This document shows, in pieces, positions 43,027 to 51,881 of a DNA stretch of 53,802 nucleotides. The position numbers were made by a program, and so were the translations under genes. The stretch comes from an uncultured Lachnospiraceae bacterium. GTDB lineage: Bacteria; Bacillota; Clostridia; Lachnospirales; Lachnospiraceae. Positions within the stretch are counted from its first letter, which is position 1. Each line of letters opens with the position of its first letter. Location: positions 1-53,802 of the forward strand of contig CADBCZ010000035.1 of the NCBI GenBank assembly GCA_902793335.1, written 5' to 3'. Under the pieces are notes generated by a model that was given only the letters and a program-made list of their open reading frames with translations, did no database searches and had not been told where the DNA came from.

Positions 43027-43648
43027 CAGAGTTTATGCCGGCTTTTTCCCAAGATTGGTTGCATATGCGATTGACAGCTTAATTGGTTTTATAGTTGGAG
43101 GAATTGTCAAAATGCCTTTTGCTATAGCTGCGGGAGTCGGATTAACAGCGCTGAAATCTAATTTCATTTTTCAGCATTCATTTATTGATGTAGTAGGTTA
43201 TATCGGAATGGTAAGTTACTTTGTTTTGATAACTTATTTTGCGCATACAACTTTGGGCAAAATGTTATTGAGACTTCAGGTGATAACCAAGGACGGTGAC
43301 TGGACATTTATCAATATATTATATAGGGAAACAATTGGAAGATTTCTTTCCGGTATTCTTTTTGTAGGGTATATCGCAATTATAGCAACAGAGAAAAATC
43401 AGGGATTTCATGATATGCTGAGTGATACCTGTGTGGTGTATAAGGATATGATAAATGCTGCAAGAAAGACTGAATTAAGACCTGCTATGGCGGACGGGCC
43501 TGTTATGGAAATGGAGCAGACTGTGATGTCTGGATCTATGGTGCAGGAAACGGTGGTGCCTGAGCCGGTAGGACAGGAAAACGTGGTATCACAGGAAAAT
43601 GTGGTATCACAGGAAGCTGTGATAACGGAATCTGAAATAAATGAATAA
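43004..43648 (+). CDS. RDD family membrane protein with repeat tail
   Basis: 214 residues. The first 150 are an RDD domain (AGFFPRLVAYAIDSLIGF; then T-L-G-K-M-L-L-R-L-Q-V and IGRFLSG) with three to four membrane helices. The C-terminal 60 residues are Val/Gln/Glu-rich with short tandem repeats (ENVVSQ). RDD proteins have been linked to ion or small-molecule transport, but function here is open. It starts within the sppA 3' end, suggesting coupling. ATG 43016 is an alternative start. Confidence 0.8.
   Translation: MPDLMENNRVYAGFFPRLVAYAIDSLIGFIVGGIVKMPFAIAAGVGLTALKSNFIFQHSFIDVVGYIGMVSYFVLITYFAHTTLGKMLLRLQVITKDGDWTFINILYRETIGRFLSGILFVGYIAIIATEKNQGFHDMLSDTCVVYKDMINAARKTELRPAMADGPVMEMEQTVMSGSMVQETVVPEPVGQENVVSQENVVSQEAVITESEINE
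43575..43622 (+). repeat. 18-bp tandem repeat in the RDD tail
   Basis: Two near-identical 18-base units plus a partial third code for ENVVSQ/ENVVSQ/EAV near the C-terminus. It is likely to vary in copy number between strains. Confidence 0.7.
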
Positions 43649-43655
43649 AAGAGAT

Positions 43656-43706
43656 AAATGCCGTCAATCCTATGGATATTAATTCCAAGGATTGGGGGCA
43701 TTTTTT
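43656..43706 (+). terminator. Terminator touching the YwmB-like start
   Basis: AAATGCC pairs with GGCATTT (43656-43662, 43697-43703), with an inner CAATCC/GGATTG stem and a six-T run ending one base before the next gene's ATG (43707). The GGGGG ribosome-site candidate is inside the hairpin. Confidence 0.8.
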
Positions 43707-44456
43707 ATGAGTGGAAAAATAAAGATAAGTTTTATGATTGTTATATGGAGTATTGTTACGTTGCAAATGTATATTAATTACAGACAGAATGAAAGACGGA
43801 CGGTGAGCGCATTTTCAGTAGTGGATGACAATGTTACCGAGGAGACTGTCAGGGGATACGGATATTTTGAAACCATGGAGCTTGGTGATACAACTAAGAA
43901 AAAAATGCTTGAAAGACTTGCCGGCAAACTTGGTATAACCGACGGATACACAATAAGTGAAGGTTGCGGTGACGGTTACAGAAAAATGATGTTGACAAAA
44001 AGAGGAAAACATGCCATTACGATTCTTCAGATAGTAAGTATTTTGGATGAAACTGATAAAAATGCTGTCCCTGGGCAGTATATTTCAATAGAGATCAACA
44101 CAGCGGCAACGACCACAAAAGCAGTGAATTTATATAATAAAGTGAAGGAGTTGTTTGATGAAATAGGAAAACAAAGTCAGGTGAGTCTTGAAATAAATGC
44201 ACAAAAGAAAGGTGATTTTGTATCGTTAAAGGGACGCGGGATATATGAGGAAATATTTAGACAGGTCAAGGCAAGGAAAGTTGATGAGGTGATGGAAAAT
44301 GGAATTTGTACTGTATATGGTTACACTAAGGCTTTCGATAATCATTTGATGCTCAATAAAAACAAGGTGAATGTTCAGGTGGTTTTAAGCTATGATGAGA
44401 ATGATGATGTAACCTATATTAAAATAGGAATGCCGATAGTTAATTCCTCTTATTAA
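43707..44456 (+). CDS. YwmB-like (TATA-box-binding-fold) membrane-anchored protein
   Basis: 249 residues from ATG 43707 (a TTG at 43692 lies in the terminator). There is a single N-terminal membrane anchor (about 5-22), then an extracytoplasmic alpha/beta domain with EGCGDGYRKMMLTKRGKHAITILQI and E-I-N-T-A-A. Size and layout match the YwmB family, whose role is unknown and which is common in spore-formers, often near spoIID. The call rests on architecture and general similarity. Confidence 0.6.
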   Translation: MSGKIKISFMIVIWSIVTLQMYINYRQNERRTVSAFSVVDDNVTEETVRGYGYFETMELGDTTKKKMLERLAGKLGITDGYTISEGCGDGYRKMMLTKRGKHAITILQIVSILDETDKNAVPGQYISIEINTAATTTKAVNLYNKVKELFDEIGKQSQVSLEINAQKKGDFVSLKGRGIYEEIFRQVKARKVDEVMENGICTVYGYTKAFDNHLMLNKNKVNVQVVLSYDENDDVTYIKIGMPIVNSSY

Positions 44457-44479
44457 AAAAATTAAAAAAATTTTTTTGG

Positions 44480-44547
44480 AATCTGCCATGGTTTGTCAGG
44501 GGATGGTGATAAGATTTTATCATCAAAGACAGAAAGGATGGCAGATT
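44480..44547 (+). promoter_or_regulatory. Inverted repeat controlling a microprotein start
   Basis: A perfect 10-bp pair AATCTGCCAT (44480-44489) and ATGGCAGATT (44538-44547), with an inner TGATAA/TTATCA stem. The right arm lies between AAAGG (44533-44537) and the ATG at 44551, so folding would hide the initiation region. Confidence 0.5.
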
Positions 44548-44550
44548 ACC

Positions 44551-44679
44551 ATGGAAGAGAGAATATATGAAGAAGAGATGACAGACAACAGAATTGAGGA
44601 TATATATGCGTTTTTAAGCCTGGTTATCGCTGTTGGCTATATAATGTATAAGGTTTTTGACTGGATGATGTATATTTAA
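44551..44679 (+). CDS. Hypothetical 42-residue single-span membrane microprotein
   Basis: An acidic N-terminus (MEERIYEEEMTDNRIED) is followed by one hydrophobic helix of about 20 residues and a short tail. The ATG at 44551 has AAAGGATGG upstream; the longer frame from 44476 runs through the inverted repeat. I recognise no family. It sits directly ahead of the SipL-like gene, between sporulation-linked genes, so a role in sporulation is possible. It is short enough that coding is not certain. Confidence 0.5.
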   Translation: MEERIYEEEMTDNRIEDIYAFLSLVIAVGYIMYKVFDWMMYI

Positions 44680-44705
44680 GTATTTTGAGTTTTGGACTTC
44701 TTATG

Positions 44706-44734
44706 ACATATCTTTTATACATGCTGCATATAAT
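44706..44734 (+). promoter_or_regulatory. Sigma-E-like promoter of the SipL-like gene
   Basis: ACATATC (44706-44712), exactly 14 bases, then CATATAAT (44727-44734), one mismatch from CATACAnT. It has the same geometry as the spoIIID promoter and lies 42 bases before the SipL-like ATG. Confidence 0.6.
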
Positions 44735-44775
44735 GATGGATAGATAGAGAATAATCATTATTAGTAGGAGGCAGT

Positions 44776-46326
44776 ATGGAATTTATCAAGAAACAGATTA
44801 CCAATTACACGTGGAAAGTCAAGAACGTGATGCAGTTTACACTTGATGACACTATCAATATTTCAGAGAATCTATTGGATATAGAAAGACTGGTTTTGGT
44901 TAAGGGAAATGTTGTTATCGAGGAAGTTACACCAATGGTCGACAGATTCCAGATAAAGGGCAGCCTTAATTATCAGATATTATATATGGCGGATGAGGAG
45001 AGTAATACCTTCGACAGCGTAAGCGGTAAGGTTCCGTTTGTGGAATATATTAATGCTGATGGAACAAAGGAGACAGACTATGTAGAGGTGCATGCAAGTC
45101 TCAACGATATTACTGTGACAATGCTTCATTCTAGAAAGCTAAGTCTTAAGGCGCTTATAGGGATTGATTATCAGGTGAAAGAAAAAGATGAATTTATGGC
45201 GCTTACAGCGATAGAAGATGCGGGTGAAGCCGAAGTGCTTGAAGGAACTATATCTATGATGAGCCTGAAGTTACAGAATAAGCAGCCTTTATCTATAGTT
45301 GAGGATGTGGATATACCTGCTAACAAACCGGATATATATCAGGTTATCTGGAAGAACATATCGGTTATTAATCCACAGATCAAAGCTTGTGATGGCTATC
45401 TGCTGGTGAGTGGCAGCTTCAGCATTTTCCTGCTTTATAATGCAGAAGAACAGGATATGCCGGTACAGTATTTTACTATGGAGGTCCCGTTTGAAAAGCG
45501 TGTTGATGAACAGATGTCTTCAGCTGATATGATCTCCGGAAGTGCACTTAACCTTGACCAATATCATATAGCGGTTATTGCTGATGACAGAGGTAATGAT
45601 AGAAAGTTAGAAATAAGCGCGGATTTTACTGTTGAAATCAAACTGTACGGTCAGGAGGATATGAAACTGGTAAGGGATGCTTATTCTACGGATGTCATGA
45701 TAGAGCCGGAATGGAAGGAGTTTTCTCTGCTGCGTCTTCTGATGAGAAATTGCGCCAAGATCAGAGTTTTGGAAACGGTGGAGATGCCTAAGAAGAATTC
45801 GTTGCTGCAGGTCTGCTATACGGAGGGAATGGTCTCGATAGATGAAACTAAGAAAACACCTCAGGGAATATCGGTGACAGGGGTTCTTGCGGCACAGGTT
45901 ATATATCTTACAAAGGATGAGAATGGATCACTCGCATCAACGACTTTAGATGTTCCGTTTGATTGCGAGATAGAAGTTGCCGGAATGAATAAGGATGTTA
46001 CATACTCGATTGTTCCGCACATTGATCAGATTCAAGCTGTTCAGCTTTCTGATAACAGTATAGAGATTAAGGCCGAGATTTCGTTAGAAGTATTGGCGTT
46101 TTCAAACGAGAATGAAAAGGCTGTGCTTAATATGGCGGTTAAACCGATAGATTCTGATGCGAAGCTAAAACTTCCAGGTATTACATGTTATATAGTTAAA
46201 CCCGGTGATACTTTGTGGAGTATAGCGAAAAGATATTATACGACCGTAAAAAGACTCCGGGAAATCAATGGCATAGAAAATGACACGATATATCCCGGAG
46301 ATAAGTTGATAATATTAAAGGAATAA
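44776..46326 (+). CDS. sipL: SipL-like spore coat protein (DUF3794 + LysM)
   Basis: 516 residues. Three DUF3794-type beta-rich domains (about 35-145, 165-290, 310-440; markers such as VEDVDIPANKPDI and V-L-E-x-V-E-M-P) are followed by a C-terminal LysM (CYIVKPGDTLWSIAKRYYTT). In Clostridioides difficile SipL the LysM binds SpoIVA to anchor the coat; the layout here is the same. There is no signal peptide, as expected for a mother-cell protein. AGGAGGCAGT precedes the ATG. Its stop abuts that of the convergent HD-GYP gene with no gap. The orthology is inferred from architecture. Confidence 0.82.
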   Translation: MEFIKKQITNYTWKVKNVMQFTLDDTINISENLLDIERLVLVKGNVVIEEVTPMVDRFQIKGSLNYQILYMADEESNTFDSVSGKVPFVEYINADGTKETDYVEVHASLNDITVTMLHSRKLSLKALIGIDYQVKEKDEFMALTAIEDAGEAEVLEGTISMMSLKLQNKQPLSIVEDVDIPANKPDIYQVIWKNISVINPQIKACDGYLLVSGSFSIFLLYNAEEQDMPVQYFTMEVPFEKRVDEQMSSADMISGSALNLDQYHIAVIADDRGNDRKLEISADFTVEIKLYGQEDMKLVRDAYSTDVMIEPEWKEFSLLRLLMRNCAKIRVLETVEMPKKNSLLQVCYTEGMVSIDETKKTPQGISVTGVLAAQVIYLTKDENGSLASTTLDVPFDCEIEVAGMNKDVTYSIVPHIDQIQAVQLSDNSIEIKAEISLEVLAFSNENEKAVLNMAVKPIDSDAKLKLPGITCYIVKPGDTLWSIAKRYYTTVKRLREINGIENDTIYPGDKLIILKE

Positions 46327-47424
46327 TTATAGTATTTTATCAATTGTGAGATCTGAACGTTTGTTAAGATCGATTAACTGGCCGTTTACCATAAGTGCCG
46401 GTCTTGAAGGAACGGCGGCATTGGTAAGAATTATCTCACCCTGGCTTCCATCGCTTAATAATACGGTATTGTGCAGGTATGTGTCAGCGATTCCTCGAAG
46501 AAACGGAATGAGAAATGTCGGGTCATACTTGGCATAACCCTCGTCCTCAAACATACGGATAACATGGAAAGGACATATACCATCACGATAGCATCTGTTG
46601 GCGGTCATTGCCTCATAAACGTCTACAATTGCAATTATCTTGGCTGTGTACACGGTTTTATCTCCCGTTACTCTTGTAGGATAACCTGTTCCATCACATT
46701 TTTCATGGTGGAGCAGGGCAGCCTGAGAGATATCTTCATCAACATTCTTAGACTTTAATAATCTATAACCCAATAAAGGATGAGTCTTGATTGTCTGAAA
46801 TTCCTCTTCTGTAAGTTTGCCGGGTTTCTGGATGATCTCTTTGGGTATAAGGACCTTTCCTATATCATGAAGCATTCCTGCAACAGTGATCTTCTTGATC
46901 TTTTCTTCGTCAAAATGAAGCCAGTGACCGAGAATGTTGGCAAGAAGAGCTACATTTAACGAATGTGCATAAGTAGAATCATCAAAATATCTTATATTGC
47001 TTAGAATGTCCATAAGTTGATAGGTATTTGTAGCGTGTTCCATTATCTCGTTAGCAGAAGAGAAAAGCTCATCAATGTTAACCTTATCATTTTTCTTGGC
47101 TATGTCATTGAGTGAGTGGGTTAAAGTTTCTGTTTTCTCGTTAAATTCTTCTTCAAACTTCTTAAAGACAGCACTTTGCCTTAGTTTTTCGGAGTGAGAA
47201 AGTGGAGCTTTTGCTGTTGGTTCGTCTTGCGAAACAGTCTTTGGCTCGGTTGAATCGTTATCATAAACCGCAACTGAGACAATAGAAGAGTATTGAAGAA
47301 CATCAAGTACTTCTTTGGTGATTTCTTTATCCTTTTTTACTACCAGCTGGTTTCCTTTATATACATCCTCGGCTATCTTCATGCCAAGAGAAACCTTGTG
47401 GATCATGATTTGTTTGACACCCAT
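46327..47424 (-). CDS. HD-GYP domain protein (c-di-GMP phosphodiesterase-like)
   Basis: 365 residues. The N-terminal region (1 to about 60, GMKIAEDVYKG) is DUF3391-like and is followed by a charged helical linker. Residues about 150-320 are HD-GYP: HSLNVALLANILG, metal-binding AGMLHDIGKVLIP, LLHHEKCDGTGYP (HHE and GYP intact) and DVYEAMTANRCYR. The family hydrolyses cyclic di-GMP, though some members act as signalling proteins. It is cytoplasmic with no receiver domain. GAAAAGGAG precedes the start. It is transcribed divergently from metK. Confidence 0.88.
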   Translation of the reverse strand: MGVKQIMIHKVSLGMKIAEDVYKGNQLVVKKDKEITKEVLDVLQYSSIVSVAVYDNDSTEPKTVSQDEPTAKAPLSHSEKLRQSAVFKKFEEEFNEKTETLTHSLNDIAKKNDKVNIDELFSSANEIMEHATNTYQLMDILSNIRYFDDSTYAHSLNVALLANILGHWLHFDEEKIKKITVAGMLHDIGKVLIPKEIIQKPGKLTEEEFQTIKTHPLLGYRLLKSKNVDEDISQAALLHHEKCDGTGYPTRVTGDKTVYTAKIIAIVDVYEAMTANRCYRDGICPFHVIRMFEDEGYAKYDPTFLIPFLRGIADTYLHNTVLLSDGSQGEIILTNAAVPSRPALMVNGQLIDLNKRSDLTIDKIL

Positions 47425-47461
47425 ATTAAAGCTCTCCTTTTCACTTTCGACACTTGACTAT

Positions 47462-47490
47462 ATTATAAAAAAAAATAGAAATAAAGTCAA
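47462..47490 (-). promoter_or_regulatory. Sigma-A promoter of the HD-GYP gene
   Basis: On the minus strand: TTGACT (47485-47490), 17 bases, then a perfect TATAAT (47462-47467). It leaves a leader of about 30 bases. Confidence 0.75.
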
Positions 47491-47497
47491 TGTATTC

Positions 47498-47526
47498 TTG
47501 ACCTTATAGTTGATATGGAGTATATT
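47498..47526 (+). promoter_or_regulatory. Sigma-A promoter of metK
   Basis: TTGACC (47498-47503), 17 bases, then TATATT (47521-47526), giving a leader of about 85 bases. No SAM riboswitch is evident in that short leader. Confidence 0.7.
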
Positions 47527-47619
47527 TATTAAGTTGATGATTAGGTCATTTTGGATGTTATTGAAATATAATGGAAGAAATGATAACATACATATACATT
47601 TAAGATAAGGAGTATGATG

Positions 47620-48807
47620 ATGGAGAAATTATTATTTACATCTGAGTCCGTAACTGAAGGACATCCCGATAAAATTTGTGATCAGATATCTGATGCTGTT
47701 TTAGACGAGTTGATGAGACAGGATCCTAACAGCCGAGTTGCATGTGAGACTTCAATAACAACAGGACTTGTGCTTGTTATGGGAGAGATTACCACCAATG
47801 CATATGTTGATATTCAGAAAATAGTAAGAGATACAATTAGAGAGATTGGATATAATCATTCTGATTCTGGATTTGATTGTGATACTTGTGGTGTTATAAC
47901 TGCTATCGATGAGCAGAGTGCCGATATTGCCATGGGAGTTGATAAGGCATTAGAAGCAAAAGAAAATACTATGAGTGATGAGGATATTGAAGCAATCGGT
48001 GCGGGCGATCAGGGAATGATGTTTGGATTTGCAACTGATGAGACAGAGGAATATATGCCTTATCCAATCAGTCTTGCACATAAGCTTGCAAGAAGACTGA
48101 CAGAGGTTAGAAAGAACGGAACTCTTCCATATCTTCGTCCTGATGGAAAAACTCAGGTTTCAGTTGAATATGATGAGGAAGGAAAGCCTGTACGTTTAGA
48201 GGCTGTTGTTCTCTCAACACAGCATGATGCGGATGTGACTCAGGAGCAGATTCACAAAGATATTAAGAAGGAAGTATTTGATGTGATTCTTCCAAAAGAG
48301 CTTGTTGATGATGACACCAAGTTCTTCATCAATCCGACAGGAAGATTTGTTATCGGAGGACCTAACGGAGATTCGGGTCTTACAGGACGTAAGATTATTG
48401 TAGATACCTATGGTGGATATGCTCGTCATGGTGGCGGAGCTTTTTCAGGAAAGGATTGTACTAAGGTGGATCGTTCTGCAGCATATGCAGCAAGATATGT
48501 TGCTAAGAATATTGTTGCAGCAGGACTTGCAAAGAAATGTGAGATTCAGCTTTCATACGCTATTGGTGTGGCAAGACCTACGTCTGTAAGAGTTGATACT
48601 TTTGGAACAGGTAAGCTTGATGAGAGAAAGTTAGTTGAAATCGTTAGAGAGAATTTTGATCTTCGTCCGGCAGGTATTATTAAGATGTTAGATCTTCGCA
48701 GACCGATATATAAGCAGACGGCAGCATATGGTCATTTCGGAAGACTCGATCTTGACCTTCCTTGGGAGAAACTTGACATGGTGGACAAGTTGAAGAGTTA
48801 TCTGTAA
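47620..48807 (+). CDS. metK: S-adenosylmethionine synthetase
   Basis: 395 residues. Of three in-frame ATGs (47614, 47617, 47620), the last has AAGGAG 7 bases upstream and gives the usual N-terminus [18 protein letters not shown]. It makes SAM from methionine and ATP. Diagnostic motifs: [10 protein letters not shown], the phosphate loop [19 protein letters not shown], and [16 protein letters not shown]. The length is normal. SAM made here would feed the several methyltransferases in the window. Confidence 0.97.
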   Translation: MEKLLFTSESVTEGHPDKICDQISDAVLDELMRQDPNSRVACETSITTGLVLVMGEITTNAYVDIQKIVRDTIREIGYNHSDSGFDCDTCGVITAIDEQSADIAMGVDKALEAKENTMSDEDIEAIGAGDQGMMFGFATDETEEYMPYPISLAHKLARRLTEVRKNGTLPYLRPDGKTQVSVEYDEEGKPVRLEAVVLSTQHDADVTQEQIHKDIKKEVFDVILPKELVDDDTKFFINPTGRFVIGGPNGDSGLTGRKIIVDTYGGYARHGGGAFSGKDCTKVDRSAAYAARYVAKNIVAAGLAKKCEIQLSYAIGVARPTSVRVDTFGTGKLDERKLVEIVRENFDLRPAGIIKMLDLRRPIYKQTAAYGHFGRLDLDLPWEKLDMVDKLKSYL

Positions 48808-48834
48808 ATTATTATTGATATTTTAGTAAAAACA

Positions 48835-48867
48835 ATGGGGTTCAAAAAATATTTTTTTGAACCCCAT
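48835..48867. terminator. Bidirectional terminator between metK and degV
   Basis: A perfect inverted repeat (GGGGTTCAAAAA with its complement, 48836-48866) whose arms contain A and T runs and which can end transcription from either side. Confidence 0.85.
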
Positions 48868-48872
48868 AATTA

Positions 48873-49760
48873 TTATTCATCTCTTTTATCTCCCCAGAAG
48901 AAAAGTGCGACTGTTCCGGGACCTGTATGACTTCCGATTACAGTGCCTATATTAAATATCTCGACTTTTCCGTTAAGCTTGGGAAATTTGCTTTCTATGA
49001 GATCGGCAACGGCACGGGCGTCTTCGTAGCAGGCAGAGTTACTGATGAAACATTTACCGTTGTATTCCAATCCGTCTCTTGCAGATTGTTCCATCTTATC
49101 AACGATTGCTTTGATGACTTTACGTTTTGAACGTATCTTTTCTTTGACATCAAGTTTTCCTTCGCTGTTAACATTCATCAGAGGACAAATATTTAACATG
49201 TTGCCGACTGTACCGGCTGTCTTTGATATTCTTCCGCCTCTTATAAAGTAAGTTAAGGTTGTTGAGAAAAACCAGTGGTTAACATATAATAAATTATCAA
49301 TTGTCCAATCTTTTAACTCATCTATTGATAATCCTTCATCACGCTTATCTGCTACGGCGTCTATCAAAAGACCGTATCCGCTTGATGCGGCAAGAGAATC
49401 AATGATGTATATTTTTCTGTCTGGAAATTCTTCACTTAACATTTCTTTTGCTATACAGGCAGAATTATATGCTCCTGAAATACCGGCGGAAAGTGTTAAA
49501 TGCAGGATATCTTTTCCGGCTTCCAGAAAAGGTCTGAAATAATTAGAATACTCTTCTGCGTTTGGTTGAGAGGTCTTTGTCTCAGCACCATCTTCCATTT
49601 TTTTATAGAAATCATTTATATCTACGGAAACACCGAGATCATCAGGATATGTTTCCTTATCCAGCATGAAATGGAAGCACAGATAGTTTATGTTGCGCTC
49701 TTCAAAGAATTCCTTTGATAAATCTGCGGTTGAACAGCAGGAAATAATATAATTTTCCAT
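48873..49760 (-). CDS. DegV family fatty-acid-binding protein
   Basis: 295 residues, two-domain DegV fold. Conserved items are the opening SCCSTADLSKEFF, FHFMLDKETYPDDLG, the TSQPNAEEYSNYF motif carrying Thr/Ser for carboxylate binding, HLTLSAGISGAYNSA, and C-terminal IGSHTGPGTVALFF. Relatives (FakB) present fatty acids to the FakA kinase for phospholipid synthesis; no fakA is in the window. AGAAAGGACG precedes the start. It converges on metK. Confidence 0.92.
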   Translation of the reverse strand: MENYIISCCSTADLSKEFFEERNINYLCFHFMLDKETYPDDLGVSVDINDFYKKMEDGAETKTSQPNAEEYSNYFRPFLEAGKDILHLTLSAGISGAYNSACIAKEMLSEEFPDRKIYIIDSLAASSGYGLLIDAVADKRDEGLSIDELKDWTIDNLLYVNHWFFSTTLTYFIRGGRISKTAGTVGNMLNICPLMNVNSEGKLDVKEKIRSKRKVIKAIVDKMEQSARDGLEYNGKCFISNSACYEDARAVADLIESKFPKLNGKVEIFNIGTVIGSHTGPGTVALFFWGDKRDE

Positions 49761-49944
49761 TGTATATCCGTCCTTTCTTAAAATAAATAATACATGGCTA
49801 ATAATATCATATTTTCAGTGTCTTGTAAAGAAAATCAGGCCGAATGTGACGAGATGTAGTAATTAAAACTATGTCAGAAATGGTAGATTTCTTGTGAATT
49901 TACACAGTTTTTTTCAATTTGGCATTAAAAATGAAAAAAAGGGG

Positions 49945-49972
49945 TTGCAATTTTAAGACTTGTCTATAAAAT
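49945..49972 (+). promoter_or_regulatory. Candidate promoter of the transketolase genes
   Basis: TTGCAA (49945-49950), 16 bases, then TAAAAT (49967-49972), ahead of the ATG at 50016. This is a moderate match. Confidence 0.4.
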
Positions 49973-50015
49973 AATATGTGGTTACTCTATCAAACTTAAA
50001 GGTTAGGAGATTATT

Positions 50016-50852
50016 ATGGACAAAATGAACCTACAAAAAACAGCAAATGAAATCAGAAAACACATTGTGTCTTCTCTTCATGCTGCTAAGTGCGGACATC
50101 CCGGTGGATCGTTGTCAGCGGCAGATATTATAACTTATCTGTATTACAATGAAATGAATGTAGATCCGGCTAATCCTGATAAGATGGACAGAGACAGATT
50201 CGTCCTTTCAAAAGGACATGTTGCTCCCGCATTATACAGTGCACTTGCACTTAAAGGATTTTTCCCAGAGGAAGAATTACTTAAATTAAGAAAAACAGGA
50301 GCAATGCTTCAGGGACATCCTGATATGAAGCATACACCTGGTGTTGATATGTCAGCAGGCTCATTGGGACAGGGTGTATCGGTAGCAGTGGGAATGGCTC
50401 TTTCTGCTAAGATGTCAAACGAAGATTATAGAGTATATACACTTCTTGGAGACGGTGAGATTCAGGAAGGACAGGTATGGGAGGCAGCAATGTTTGCCGG
50501 CCATAGAAAATTGGATAATTTGGTAGTTATTGTAGATAATAACGGACTTCAGATTGATGGTGATATAGACAATGTATGTTCTCCTTATCCGATTGCTGAT
50601 AAATTTAAGGCATTTAATTTTCACGTAATCACGATAGACGGACATGATTTTGATGCTATTGATGCTGCATTTAACGAGGCAAGAGAAACTAAGGGAATGC
50701 CGACAGCAATAATAGCTAAGACTGTTAAAGGAAAAGGTGTCTCATTCATGGAGAATCAGGCATCATGGCATGGCGCTGCACCTAACGATGAACAGTATGA
50801 GGTGGCAATGGCAGATTTAGAGAAAGTAGGTGAAGCATTATGTCAGAAGTAA
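50016..50852 (+). CDS. Transketolase, N-terminal (TPP-binding) subunit
   Basis: 278 residues, the split-transketolase alpha half. AKCGHPGGSLSAADI at 27-41, SKGHVAPALYSAL, GSLGQGVSVAVGMALS and the TPP-binding GDGEIQEGQVWEAA...NNGLQIDG are all present. With the next gene it forms a complete transketolase for two-carbon ketol transfer in the pentose phosphate pathway. The ORFs overlap by 13 bases, so translation is coupled. Confidence 0.95.
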   Translation: MDKMNLQKTANEIRKHIVSSLHAAKCGHPGGSLSAADIITYLYYNEMNVDPANPDKMDRDRFVLSKGHVAPALYSALALKGFFPEEELLKLRKTGAMLQGHPDMKHTPGVDMSAGSLGQGVSVAVGMALSAKMSNEDYRVYTLLGDGEIQEGQVWEAAMFAGHRKLDNLVVIVDNNGLQIDGDIDNVCSPYPIADKFKAFNFHVITIDGHDFDAIDAAFNEARETKGMPTAIIAKTVKGKGVSFMENQASWHGAAPNDEQYEVAMADLEKVGEALCQK

Positions 50853-51778
50853 AGAAGATAGCAACAAGAGAAAGTTATGGTAATGCTTTGGTTGAAATAG
50901 GAAAAGAACATGAGGATCTTGTAGTTTTAGATGCTGATCTTGCAGCAGCAACAAAGACTAACATCTTTCAGAAGGCTTTTCCCAAAAGACATATTGATTG
51001 TGGAATCGCTGAGTGTGATATGATGGGAATTGCAGCGGGACTTTCGCTTACAGGTAAGGTACCGTTTGCAAGTAGTTTTGCGATGTTTGCAGCGGGACGT
51101 GCATTCGAGCAGGTGCGTAACTCTATAGGATATCCTAAGTTAAATGTCAAGATAGGCGCAACACATGCCGGTATTTCCGTTGGTGAGGATGGTGCTACCC
51201 ATCAGTGTAACGAGGATATCGCTTTGATGAGATCAATTCCGGGAATGGTTATAATCAATCCTTCCGATGATATTGAGGCAAGAGCTGCTGTTAAGGCGGC
51301 TTATGAGTATAAAGGTCCTGTATATATGCGATTCGGAAGACTTGCTGTTCCTGTTATCAACGATAATTCTGATTATAAGTTCGAGTGGGGCAAGGGTGTG
51401 ACATTAAAGGAAGGTAATGATATTACAATCATTGCAACCGGACTTGAAGTGTCATATGCGATTGAAGCTGCCAAACTTCTTGAAGCTGATGGAATAAATG
51501 CAAGAGTTATTAATATCCATACAATCAAGCCGATTGACGAGGATATAATCGTTAAGGCTGCCAAGGAGACTAAGAAGATATTCACTGTAGAAGAGCATTC
51601 TATAATTGGTGGATTAGGTTCTGCAGTTTGTGATGTTGTATGTGAAAAAGCGCCGACATCAGTATATAAGATTGGTGTTAGAGATAGATTTGGTGAGTCA
51701 GGTCCTGCTTTGGAGTTGATTCATAAATACAAGCTTGACGCTGAGGGAATATATGAGCAGATTAAAGCTAATCTGTAA
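50840..51778 (+). CDS. Transketolase, C-terminal subunit
   Basis: 312 residues, covering the pyrimidine-binding and C-terminal transketolase domains. VVLDADLAAATK, the catalytic Glu in IDCGIAECDMMGIAAGLS, FASSFAMFAAGRAFEQVRNSI, and HAGISVGEDGATHQ are characteristic. A DXS-like synthase would be longer and single-chain. AGGTGA precedes the ATG inside the upstream gene's end. Confidence 0.95.
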   Translation: MSEVKKIATRESYGNALVEIGKEHEDLVVLDADLAAATKTNIFQKAFPKRHIDCGIAECDMMGIAAGLSLTGKVPFASSFAMFAAGRAFEQVRNSIGYPKLNVKIGATHAGISVGEDGATHQCNEDIALMRSIPGMVIINPSDDIEARAAVKAAYEYKGPVYMRFGRLAVPVINDNSDYKFEWGKGVTLKEGNDITIIATGLEVSYAIEAAKLLEADGINARVINIHTIKPIDEDIIVKAAKETKKIFTVEEHSIIGGLGSAVCDVVCEKAPTSVYKIGVRDRFGESGPALELIHKYKLDAEGIYEQIKANL

Positions 51779-51881
51779 AATATATTAAGTGAATATGTCC
51801 ATGTTATTATGGTTTATCTGGCAAATCTTAATTATCAGGGAACTAAAGGGTTACGAAGATTGAATTAAAGGGGGTATTTAT

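Noticed and set aside
47527-47613. Possible SAM riboswitch before metK
   Set aside because: The leader is about 85 bases, AT-rich, and lacks the multi-helix junction and terminator expected.
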